Part shown: piece after piece, positions 7,559 to 14,097 of the stretch
How positions within the stretch are numbered: position 1 is the stretch's first letter
How the letters are laid out: every line of letters starts with the position of its first letter
Source: JAAGZL01 sp050290785
GTDB lineage: Bacteria > Pseudomonadota > Gammaproteobacteria > Chromatiales > Chromatiaceae
Assembly: GCA_050290785.1 (NCBI GenBank)
Contig: JBNKIR010000025.1
Location: 1 to 14,123 of the forward strand
Direction: 5' to 3'
Length of the DNA: 14,123 nucleotides
Program-made: the position numbers and the translations under genes
The notes under the pieces: generated by a model
What the model was told of the DNA's origin: nothing
Databases searched by the model: none
What the model saw: only the letters and a program-made list of their open reading frames with translations

Positions 7559-7574
7559 GGCACATCCTATGCCA
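7559..7574 (-). promoter_or_regulatory. Candidate sigma-54 (-24/-12) promoter of the VPLPA-CTERM gene
   Basis: On the minus strand TGGCATAGGATGTGCC matches the RpoN consensus TGGCACG-N4-TTGCW at TGGCA (-24 region) and TGC (-12 region), with the exact required spacing of GG to GC. A start 12 bases beyond the GC would fall at about 7548 (an A), giving a leader of about 14 bases with AAGGG at its very 5' end before the ATG at 7534. The placement is good, but four consensus positions differ. Confidence 0.4.
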
Positions 7575-7660
7575 ACCATGCTCAATATTGTTAGTTAAGG
7601 ATGGTAGTTGCAGATAGCGTGATACACATCGCCTAAATGGGGTAAATCTGTAATTTTATT

Positions 7661-7708
7661 GGGAATATTATTCCCTCAGGGGCTTGTTAAATAAATGCCT
7701 GCCTGAGG
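7661..7708. promoter_or_regulatory. Two overlapping inverted repeats between the VPLPA-CTERM gene and the 84-aa ORF
   Basis: GGGAAT-ATT-ATTCCC (7661-7675) is a perfect dyad. It shares two bases with a second inverted repeat, CCTCAGG (7674-7680) with CCTGAGG (7702-7708). On the minus strand they lie just after the stop of the 84-codon gene and about 130-175 bases before the VPLPA-CTERM start. They could act as a weak terminator for the former or an activator site for the latter; neither is followed by a clean T-run. Confidence 0.35.
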
Positions 7709-7726
7709 TAGATAAAGGGTGGAATT

Positions 7727-7981
7727 TCAATCAGCGCCTGGCTTCTTTTTCCTTTTAACGCGTTTAGATTCGCTGCCAGACTGCATGCGCACCTTCAACA
7801 GCATGCCGATCAGGGCAGACTCCAGGGCCTTATATGCCTTGGTTTGGGCCTCCTGGTGGGTAGTGGTGACCTTATCATCCAACATGGAGAGTCTGGCATC
7901 GAAATAGGCAATATCCGCCTCTAGCCCGCTGACACTCATATCAGGCCATTGCTTGTCTTTTTTATCTTCAGAATCAGACAT
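7727..7981 (-). CDS. Small hypothetical protein, predicted helical, with basic C-terminal tail
   Basis: 84 aa, not recognised. The N-terminus is acidic/polar (MSDSEDKKDKQWPDM). Residues about 18-66 look like one long or two paired helices (LEADIAYFDARLSMLDDKV, then a region ending ALIGMLLKVRMQ). The last ~15 residues are strongly basic (KRVKRKKK). There is no signal peptide or membrane segment, so it is probably cytoplasmic; the basic tail could contact nucleic acid (inference). GGCGG lies just upstream of the ATG at 7981. It is divergent from the fumarase gene, and a TATACT-like -10 on the minus strand (about 8048-8053) overlaps the fumarase -10. Real coding status is likely from its composition but unproven. 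Confidence 0.6.
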   Translation of the reverse strand: MSDSEDKKDKQWPDMSVSGLEADIAYFDARLSMLDDKVTTTHQEAQTKAYKALESALIGMLLKVRMQSGSESKRVKRKKKPGAD

Positions 7982-8027
7982 TTGCCGCCATTAATCTCAA
8001 CCAGATAACACCCGATGACAGATACCG

Positions 8028-8055
8028 TTTCCATGGCCACACCTTTAAGTATAAT
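8028..8055 (+). promoter_or_regulatory. Probable sigma-70 promoter of the fumarase gene
   Basis: TTTCCA (8028-8033), a 16-base spacer and a perfect TATAAT (8050-8055). Transcription would start near 8062, leaving a leader of about 80 bases that contains the hairpin at 8092-8109. Confidence 0.5.
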
Positions 8056-8091
8056 ACCAGCTTAACTGACAACAAAGTGACATAACACACA

Positions 8092-8109
8092 ATCCCGAAT
8101 CGTCGGGAT
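8092..8109 (+). promoter_or_regulatory. Leader hairpin upstream of fumarase
   Basis: ATCCCGA-ATCG-TCGGGAT, a perfect seven-pair stem with a four-base loop, in the predicted 5' leader, 34 bases before the ATG. It is not followed by a T-run, so an mRNA-stability, protein-binding or operator role is more likely than termination. Confidence 0.4.
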
Positions 8110-8143
8110 AACAACAGAAATTCAACGATGGGTAACCATAATC

Positions 8144-9658
8144 ATGACTAAGATACGCCAGGAAGACCTCATCCAAAGCATTGCAGACGGTCTGCAATAC
8201 ATCTCCTACTACCATCCTGCGGACTACATCCAGGCCCTTACCAAGGCCTGGGAGATGGAGCAGTCCCCAGCGGCCAAGGACGCCATGGCCCAAATCCTGG
8301 TCAACTCCAGGATGTGCGCCGAGGGCAAGCGCCCCATCTGTCAGGACACCGGCATGGTAGTGGTCTTTCTGGAAGTGGGTATGGACCTGCGGTTCGAGGG
8401 CGACATGGGCCTTGAGGACATGGTCAACGAGGGGGTGCGCCGCGGTTACAACCACCCGGATAACGTGCTGCGGGCATCCGTGGTGGCAGATCCGGCCGGG
8501 GCGCGCAAGAACACCAGAGACAACACACCGGCGGTGATCCACACCAGGATCGTCCCGGGCGACAAACTGCTGGTAAAGCTGGCGGCCAAGGGCGGTGGCT
8601 CGGAGAATAAATCCAAATTCACCATCCTCAATCCATCCGGCAATCTGGTGGACTGGGTGCTGGAGACCGTTCCGAAGATGGGCGCCGGCTGGTGTCCGCC
8701 CGGCATGCTGGGTATCGGCATCGGCGGCTCGGCCGAAAAGGCCATGCTCCTGGCCAAGGAGTCCCTGATGGAGCATATCGACATCCACGAACTGCAGGCC
8801 CGCGGACCCCAGACTCGGGTGGAAGAGTTGCGCCTGGAGCTGTTCGAGAAGGTGAACGCCCTGGGTATAGGGGCACAGGGGCTGGGCGGACTCACCACCG
8901 TGCTGGATGTAAAGATCAACGACTATCCGACCCATGCCGCCTCCCTGCCCATCGCCATGATCCCCAACTGCGCCGCCACCCGCCACGTGGAGTTCACCCT
9001 GGATGGCAGCGGACCGGTGGATCTGCAGCCGCCCAGCATAGACGAGTGGCCACAGATCGCACTGGAGGGCGCCGCCAATGCCCGTCGGGTCAATCTGGAT
9101 ACGGTCACCAAAGAGGAGATCGCCAACTGGCAACCGGGCGAGAGCCTGCTGCTATCCGGCAAACTGCTGACTGGACGCGACGCCGCCCACAAGCGCATCC
9201 AACAACTGCATGAGAAGGGAGAGCCACTACCGGATGGCGTAGACTTCAATGGCCGTTTCATCTACTACGTGGGACCAGTGGATCCAGTCCGGGACGAGGC
9301 GGTGGGCCCGGCCGGCCCCACCACGGCCACCCGCATGGACCAGTTCACCGACATGATGCTGGGAGATATGGGCCTGATCGGCATGGTGGGCAAGGCGGAA
9401 CGTGGTCCGAAGACCATCGAATCGATCAAACAGCACGGGGCCGCATACCTGATGGCGGTGGGAGGCGCGGCCTATCTGGTCTCCAAGGCGATCCGCTCCG
9501 CCCGCATCGTGGCCTTCGAGGACCTGGGCATGGAGGCGATCCGTGAGTTCGAGGTGGAGGACATGCCGGTGACCGTGGCCGTGGACAGCAAGGGCAACTC
9601 CGTACATGAGACCGGACCGGCGGAGTGGCGGATCAAGATCGAGGATATGAAAAAGTAG
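8144..9658 (+). CDS. fumA: Fumarate hydratase, class I, single-chain [4Fe-4S] type
   Basis: Catalyses reversible hydration of fumarate to malate in the TCA cycle, in the cytoplasm. At 504 aa it carries the alpha-type N-terminal and beta-type C-terminal parts in one chain, as in E. coli FumA/FumB (about 548 aa) but slightly shorter. Three cysteines suited to the iron-sulfur cluster sit in conserved motifs: C66 (ICQDTG), C184 (GWCPPGMLGIGIGG) and C276 (PNCAATRH). Also visible are AAKGGGSENKS (148-157), GGLTTVLDVKI (248-258), LLTGRDAAHKRI and, in the beta part, GPAGPTTATRMD. Class I enzymes are oxygen- and superoxide-sensitive. It stands alone, converging on pyruvate kinase. Ribosome-binding sequence is weak (GATGGGT 11-16 bases upstream), and the ATG is overlapped by a seven-codon upstream ORF (8128-8151). 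The paralogous L-tartrate dehydratase activity cannot be excluded, but the fused architecture favours fumarase. Confidence 0.96.
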   Translation: MTKIRQEDLIQSIADGLQYISYYHPADYIQALTKAWEMEQSPAAKDAMAQILVNSRMCAEGKRPICQDTGMVVVFLEVGMDLRFEGDMGLEDMVNEGVRRGYNHPDNVLRASVVADPAGARKNTRDNTPAVIHTRIVPGDKLLVKLAAKGGGSENKSKFTILNPSGNLVDWVLETVPKMGAGWCPPGMLGIGIGGSAEKAMLLAKESLMEHIDIHELQARGPQTRVEELRLELFEKVNALGIGAQGLGGLTTVLDVKINDYPTHAASLPIAMIPNCAATRHVEFTLDGSGPVDLQPPSIDEWPQIALEGAANARRVNLDTVTKEEIANWQPGESLLLSGKLLTGRDAAHKRIQQLHEKGEPLPDGVDFNGRFIYYVGPVDPVRDEAVGPAGPTTATRMDQFTDMMLGDMGLIGMVGKAERGPKTIESIKQHGAAYLMAVGGAAYLVSKAIRSARIVAFEDLGMEAIREFEVEDMPVTVAVDSKGNSVHETGPAEWRIKIEDMKK

Positions 9659-9676
9659 GAGCCCGCTCCTACGGGC
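9655..9676 (+). terminator. REP-like palindrome/weak terminator overlapping the fumarase stop codon
   Basis: GTAGGAGC (9655-9662) pairs perfectly with GCTCCTAC (9665-9672). An alternative stem, GCCCG (9661-9665) with CGGGC (9672-9676), is followed by GATTTTC. The fumarase TAG (9656-9658) lies inside the first arm. The GTAGGAGC...GCTCCTACGGGC sequence resembles dispersed REP-type palindromes of Gammaproteobacteria. It may terminate or stabilise the fumarase mRNA. Confidence 0.5.
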
Positions 9677-9684
9677 GATTTTCT

Positions 9685-9710
9685 CGTTCCCTCGCTCCAG
9701 CGTGGGAATG
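9685..9710. repeat. REP-like 26-nt palindrome between fumarase and pyruvate kinase
   Basis: CGTTCCCTCGCT (9685-9696) pairs with AGCGTGGGAATG (9699-9710): 12 positions with one T-T mismatch and one G-T pair around a two-base CC centre. It lies exactly between two converging stop codons, the usual place for dispersed palindromic elements, and could serve as a bidirectional 3'-end structure. Confidence 0.6.
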
Positions 9711-9724
9711 AGTAAATTATATGC

Positions 9725-11158
9725 CTACTCTACGGTCATAACCCGGATGTAGTCGGTTCCGCCAGCCGTCTGAAACTTACCGGCAACGGTCAGTACCAGG
9801 TCCCCGCTGGAGAGATAACCCAGTTCACGGGCGCGTGCAATGCCATAGCCGATCTTCTCCTCATCATTGAGTTCGCCTGTGCGGAGCAGTGGCAGCACCC
9901 CCCAGTTCAGGGCCAATTTACGGGCTACCGCATCGGACGCGGTAACAGCAAAGATCGGGCACTCTGGCCGATGCCGTGAGATCTGTCTGGGACTGAATCC
10001 GGTCTCGGTAAGACTGAAGATCGCCTTGGCATCAAGCCGTTTTGCCATACTGGTGACCGCCGTACTGATCGCGTCGGTCACTTTATTAGATGGGTTCGGC
10101 TTAACCGTCTGCAAAAAACCGTATTCCGCCAGGGAGGCCTCTGCCTGCTCGGCCAGCTCCGCCATGGTCTGCACCGCCTTTACCGGATATTTACCTATGG
10201 CCGTCTCTCCTGAAAGCATGATCGCGGAGGTGCCGTCCAAGATGGCGTTGGCCACATCGCTGGCCTCGGCCCGGGTGGGTTTGGGATTGCGCTCCATGGA
10301 AGAGAGCATCTCCGTGGCCGTAATCACCGGTTTACCGAGTGAGACAGTAGCCCGAATGATCTTCTTCTGCATCCCCGGAACCTCGGCCAACGGCAGCTCC
10401 ACGCCAAGGTCTCCCCGAGCCACCATCACGCCATCGGCGGCCTCGACGATCTCATCCAGGTTATTTATCCCAGACCGGTTCTCGATCTTGGCGATAATGG
10501 GGATGTCTACTCGGAACTCCTGTTGAACCATGCGCAGTTCATGGATGTCGTTGGCAGTCTGAATAAATGATGCCGCGATATATTCAATACCATGCCGAGC
10601 AGCGAACCCCATCTCCTGCACCACCACTTCACGGTTCTCCGGACTCACCGCACTCACGGCGAGCTGGGTGTTGGGCAGATTGACCCCTTTATTGTGACGC
10701 AGGGTGCCTCCATGAATCACCCGGCACTGTATGACACGCTCATCAATGGCAACCACCGCCAGCTCGATCGCACCATCATCAAGCAGGATGGCGGTCCCGG
10801 AATCAACATCCCCGTAAAGCCCCTGATATGAGACAGAAACGCCTTTGGAATCACCAACACGGCCATCGCAATAGAGCGCAAAGTCATCGCCGGCCTGAAG
10901 CTCTACCAACTCTCCCTCCAACCTGCCGGTCCGGATCTCTATCCCACGGGTATCCACCATGATCGCCACATGCCTTCCCTCCTCTCCCGCCGCCTGGCGC
11001 ACAAGCCCAACCCGCTCGGCCTGATCCGGGCCTGTACCAAAAGAGAGGTTGATACGAAACACACTGACCCCAGCCCGAATCATCTCCTTCAAGATCTCGA
11101 TGGAATCACTGGATGGGCCGACAGTGGCAATAATCTTGGTTTTTTGACGAATACCCAT
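9725..11158 (-). CDS. pyk: Pyruvate kinase, divergent form
   Basis: Final glycolytic step: phosphoenolpyruvate plus ADP to pyruvate plus ATP; cytoplasmic tetramer in most relatives. 477 aa, full length. The A domain begins KTKIIATVGPSSDS (6-19). The K+ site is kept (N37, S39, D69, T70), and E74/T77 (EIRT) predict K+ dependence. The B domain covers about 78-165. The catalytic KIE (K224, E226) and ARGDLGVELP (Mg2+/PEP site, 247-256) are intact, followed by TATEML (280-285), PTRAEASDVANAILDGT (294-310) and MLSGETAIGKYP. The C-terminal allosteric domain is present (TETGFSPRQISRHRP). Departures from consensus: SHG reads SFG (F40), DTKGPEIR reads DTRGIEIR (I73) and ATQML reads ATEML (E283), so it may be a second isozyme. 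The ATG at 11158 is the only good start. Its AAAGGAG lies 14 bases upstream and can be masked by a hairpin. Confidence 0.96.
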   Translation of the reverse strand: MGIRQKTKIIATVGPSSDSIEILKEMIRAGVSVFRINLSFGTGPDQAERVGLVRQAAGEEGRHVAIMVDTRGIEIRTGRLEGELVELQAGDDFALYCDGRVGDSKGVSVSYQGLYGDVDSGTAILLDDGAIELAVVAIDERVIQCRVIHGGTLRHNKGVNLPNTQLAVSAVSPENREVVVQEMGFAARHGIEYIAASFIQTANDIHELRMVQQEFRVDIPIIAKIENRSGINNLDEIVEAADGVMVARGDLGVELPLAEVPGMQKKIIRATVSLGKPVITATEMLSSMERNPKPTRAEASDVANAILDGTSAIMLSGETAIGKYPVKAVQTMAELAEQAEASLAEYGFLQTVKPNPSNKVTDAISTAVTSMAKRLDAKAIFSLTETGFSPRQISRHRPECPIFAVTASDAVARKLALNWGVLPLLRTGELNDEEKIGYGIARARELGYLSSGDLVLTVAGKFQTAGGTDYIRVMTVE

Positions 11159-11171
11159 GGCGCAATTGCCA

Positions 11172-11204
11172 ACTCCTTTAAATTCCTTGTTGATAGAAAG
11201 GAGT
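11172..11204 (-). promoter_or_regulatory. Leader hairpin that would sequester the pyk ribosome-binding site
   Basis: In the minus-strand transcript ACTCCTTT (11204-11197) is perfectly complementary to AAAGGAGT (11179-11172), which contains the Shine-Dalgarno of pyk; a 17-base A+U-rich loop separates them. Folding would hide the ribosome-binding site. The perfect eight-base match to the SD itself suggests translational control, but the RNA start is not established. Confidence 0.45.
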
Positions 11205-11246
11205 ATGGTTGAAAAATATGAAAATTTTGCGACAAAAGAGCTGCCG

Positions 11247-11277
11247 GTTCCTGCGCCGGTGTGTGGGAACGATAAGC
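11247..11277. repeat. Degenerate relative of the 9685-9710 palindrome, upstream of pyk
   Basis: GGTTCCTGCGCC...TGTGTGGGAACGATAA resembles, by eye, the element at 9685-9716 (CGTTCCC...CGTGGGAATGAGTAA). GTTCC (11248-11252) can still pair with GGAAC (11267-11271), but the inner stem has decayed. Probably a diverged copy of the same dispersed repeat, leaving pyk bracketed by two copies. Confidence 0.35.
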
Positions 11278-11292
11278 GAAGGGGGGGCTAGG

Positions 11293-12378
11293 TTAAACCA
11301 CCAGATCCAACTGTTGAATGGTGCCTACACCTCCATCCTCTTCCAGGTAGATCCCTGAATCGCGCACCGCACCCAGGGTATCGTTGGCCGCGTCTTTTAG
11401 CAGGAACGGGGTATCGATATGCCCCAGATAGATGGCCCCTACCCCGCGCTGTCCCAGGGCCACCAGTTGATCATTACCGGACTCATCCTTGGACCAGATG
11501 CGCAGACGGTCATAGATGCTGTCGTTCTCGTCGATCCAGTTGTTGCCATCGGCATCATACTTGGAGAGATCGGCAAAACCGTTGCCGCTCTGCGGTCCAA
11601 ACAACTCGCTGCCGTCGTTGATCTCGCCGTCTCCATTTTTGTCCAGGGCCAGAAAACCGCTGCCCGATCCCACAAAGGCGATCTGATCAGACGTTCCGTC
11701 CGCATCGATATCAAAACTAAAGCTGCGCTCGGTCAGTTGCGCCGCAGTACCACTGAAGTTGATTACCAGCGGGTCCTTCAGGGCGTCGCCGGCGCGCAGA
11801 CTCAGCCTCTGCTCCGAATAGAATTCCCGACTCATATTCAGATCGACACTGATCTCGATCTCTCTGCCATCGGCGGTATGCACCACGCCCTGGGCGGAGA
11901 AGCTGGTGGTCTCGGATTCGTAGTGGGACTCGTAGTAGTCGTAGACCAACCCCCAGCCCTGGCGACCGTCATCTGCTGATTGGGCCTGATTGGGGTCCGG
12001 CACATCGGTTGTCTCGGCCGATGCCTCAACATCCTCTACCTCGGAGGGTGAAGCCAGCTTGATCTTCTTACCGGTGAGCTGCTCCACCAGGAGCTTGATC
12101 AACAACTGCTTCAGCTCATCCAGAGGATCGAGCTGCTCCTCATCTATCACAACGGCCTTGGTCGGCTGCAGAGAACTGGCCTGGGCGGAGATATCCACCT
12201 GTTGGAACTCCATTCGCAGTGATTCCGCCATGGAGTCAAATGTCGCGCGGTTCACCGGGCCGCTCACCGCCTGCGCGTCCTGACCGTCGCGCCAGACCGT
12301 GAGGGACTCGCGCTGCTCGTCCCGCTGGGTTGATAGATGGTTGCTGACCATCTGCAGATTGGAGTCGACGATCTTCAT
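11293..12378 (-). CDS. EF-hand-like calcium-binding protein, possible type I secretion substrate
   Basis: 361 aa, no N-terminal signal peptide. The N-terminal ~150 residues are polar and mostly helical (MKIVDSNLQMVSNHLSTQRD, LDPLDELKQLLIKLLVEQL). The C-terminal half has an aspartate-rich module seen in many gammaproteobacterial VCBS/EF-hand-annotated proteins: FDIDADGTSD (222-231), LDKNGDGEINDGSELFG (245-261) and KYDADGNNWIDEND (273-286). The DxDxDG-type loops should bind Ca2+. It ends QQLDLVV: an acidic residue followed by hydrophobic residues, as in type I secreted proteins. Secretion is inference, and no T1SS genes are nearby. I chose the ATG at 12378 because relatives begin MKI-S-LQ and GGTGGG lies just upstream; in-frame ATGs at 12390 and 12399 are alternatives. 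It lies about 140 bases downstream of prfC on the same strand. Precise function unknown. Confidence 0.85.
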   Translation of the reverse strand: MKIVDSNLQMVSNHLSTQRDEQRESLTVWRDGQDAQAVSGPVNRATFDSMAESLRMEFQQVDISAQASSLQPTKAVVIDEEQLDPLDELKQLLIKLLVEQLTGKKIKLASPSEVEDVEASAETTDVPDPNQAQSADDGRQGWGLVYDYYESHYESETTSFSAQGVVHTADGREIEISVDLNMSREFYSEQRLSLRAGDALKDPLVINFSGTAAQLTERSFSFDIDADGTSDQIAFVGSGSGFLALDKNGDGEINDGSELFGPQSGNGFADLSKYDADGNNWIDENDSIYDRLRIWSKDESGNDQLVALGQRGVGAIYLGHIDTPFLLKDAANDTLGAVRDSGIYLEEDGGVGTIQQLDLVV

Positions 12379-12516
12379 AGCGCCCACCATAAAATTCATA
12401 CTGGTAAATCAACTGGCGGCCAGGGGGGAATTTTCTTGAGAAAATAGCCAGGAAACCAGTTCCTAACCGACTGGAATTAAAGGATTTTTTCTGAAAAACC
12501 TTACAGAATCACCGCG
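12379..12516 (-). other. prfC to calcium-binding protein intergenic region with a small dyad
   Basis: A+T-rich spacer. It contains TTTTCT-TG-AGAAAA (12431-12444), a perfect dyad about 55-65 bases before the downstream start, plus short CCAG/CTGG and GGAA/TTCC pairings (12451-12474). No convincing terminator follows prfC and no clear -35/-10 pair precedes the next gene, so read-through from prfC is possible. Confidence 0.4.
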
Positions 12517-14097
12517 TTATAGCTCGCGGGTAGCCAGAAAGCGGATGTCGGGCCAACGTTCCATGGTCAGATCCAGATTCACCCTGGTCGGGGCCAGGTA
12601 GACCAGTTGATCGTCGCCATCCAGCGCCAGATTGTCATGGGCCTTGGTCTTGAATTGCTGCAGCATCTTGGGGTCATCGCACTGCACCCAACGGGCGGTG
12701 GCGACGTTTATGTTCTCCACGATCGCCTCTACGCTGTACTCGTCTTTCAGGCGATGCGCCGCCACGTCGAACTGCAGCACACCTACTGCACCCAGGATGA
12801 TGTCGTTGTTGCGCATGGGACGGAACACCTGGGTGGCCCCCTCCTCGCACAACTGTACCACGCCTTTCTGCAGCGCCTTGAGACGTAGCGGGTCCTTCAG
12901 CACCACGCGGCGGAACAGCTCAGGGGCAAAATAGGGTATGCCCTCGTACTTCAGATCTTCGCCCTCGGTAAAGGTATCGCCGATCTGGATGGTACCGTGG
13001 TTGTGCAGGCCGATGATGTCACCCGGCCAGGCCTCCTCCACATGTCTGCGCTCATCGGCCTGGAAGGTGATGGCGTTGCTCACCTGCACCGTCTTACCAA
13101 TACGCACATGGCGCATCTTCATGCCCTTCTTATAGGATCCGGAGCAGACCCGCAGAAAGGCGATGCGATCACGATGGGCCGGGTCCATATTGGCCTGGAT
13201 CTTAAACACAAAACCGGAGAACTTCTGCTCAGACGGTTCCACATCGCGCTGCAACGTCTGGCGTGCTATCGGGGCCGGGGCATACTCCACAAAGGCATCC
13301 AACAGCTCCTTTACACCGAAGTTGTTGATGGCGGAACCGAAAAACACCGGCGTCAGCTCGCCACGGTCATAGGCCTCCTGGTCCCACTCGTGACTGGCGC
13401 CCAGCACCAGCTCGATCTCCTCCCGCAGCTCGTCGGCCTGACCGCCGATCACCTCATCCAGCCTGGGATTATCCAGACCTTCGATCAGCTCGCCCTCCTG
13501 GATCTTGCCACCGTGGGTGGCGGTAAACAGATGGGTGGTGTTGCTGCGCAGGTCGTACACCCCCTTGAATCTCTTACCCATACCTATGGGCCAGGTCAGC
13601 GGGGCACAACGGATCTTAAGCACGGACTCCACCTCGTCCAGGATCTCCATCGGATCCCGGCCCTCGCGGTCCAGCTTGTTGATGAAGGTGATGATCGGGG
13701 TGGTGCGCAGACGGCACACCTCCATCAGCTTGATGGTACGTGACTCCACGCCCTTGGCCACGTCGATCACCATCAGGGCCGAGTCCACAGCTGTCAGGGT
13801 GCGATAGGTGTCCTCCGAGAAGTCCTCGTGCCCCGGTGTATCCAGCAGATTTACGATCGCATCATTATAGGGAAACTGCATCACCGATGAGGTTACGGAT
13901 ATGCCGCGCTGTTTCTCCAGTTCCATCCAGTCAGAGGTGGCGTGGCGCGCCGCCTTGCGACCCTTCACCGTACCGGCCAACTGGATGGCGCCACCGAACA
14001 GCAACAACTTCTCGGTGAGGGTGGTCTTACCGGCATCCGGGTGGGAGATGATCGCGAAGGTGCGGCGACGATTCAGTTGTTTCAGCAGTTCGGACAT
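12517..14097 (-). CDS. prfC: Peptide chain release factor 3 (RF3), GTPase
   Basis: Translational GTPase that recycles RF1/RF2 from the ribosome after termination; cytoplasmic. 526 aa against about 529 in E. coli, and complete. GTPase motifs are all present: G1 SHPDAGKTT (18-26), G2 region RGISVTSS (64-71), G3 DTPGHEDF (86-93), G4 NKLDRE (140-145) and G5 GSAINN. The RF3-specific opening ELLKQLNRRRTFAIISHPDA separates it from EF-G, and the C-terminal part has the family blocks KYEGIPYFAPELFRR, GVLQFDVAAHRLKDEY and APTRVNLDLTMERWP. I chose the ATG at 14097; the frame also has a TTG two codons earlier (14103), an unlikely start. Only 26 bases upstream are visible and no strong ribosome-binding site is seen there. 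Confidence 0.98.
   Translation of the reverse strand: MSELLKQLNRRRTFAIISHPDAGKTTLTEKLLLFGGAIQLAGTVKGRKAARHATSDWMELEKQRGISVTSSVMQFPYNDAIVNLLDTPGHEDFSEDTYRTLTAVDSALMVIDVAKGVESRTIKLMEVCRLRTTPIITFINKLDREGRDPMEILDEVESVLKIRCAPLTWPIGMGKRFKGVYDLRSNTTHLFTATHGGKIQEGELIEGLDNPRLDEVIGGQADELREEIELVLGASHEWDQEAYDRGELTPVFFGSAINNFGVKELLDAFVEYAPAPIARQTLQRDVEPSEQKFSGFVFKIQANMDPAHRDRIAFLRVCSGSYKKGMKMRHVRIGKTVQVSNAITFQADERRHVEEAWPGDIIGLHNHGTIQIGDTFTEGEDLKYEGIPYFAPELFRRVVLKDPLRLKALQKGVVQLCEEGATQVFRPMRNNDIILGAVGVLQFDVAAHRLKDEYSVEAIVENINVATARWVQCDDPKMLQQFKTKAHDNLALDGDDQLVYLAPTRVNLDLTMERWPDIRFLATREL

Noticed and set aside
8045..9133. 362-codon minus-strand ORF antisense to fumarase
   Set aside because: Shadow of a G+C-rich coding frame; no recognisable domain, and the plus strand encodes an unmistakable fumarase.
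9867..10526. 219-codon plus-strand ORF antisense to pyruvate kinase
   Set aside because: Antisense shadow with low-complexity Ser/Ala composition and no motif.
12997..13743. 248-codon plus-strand ORF antisense to prfC
   Set aside because: Antisense shadow; prfC motifs on the other strand are complete.
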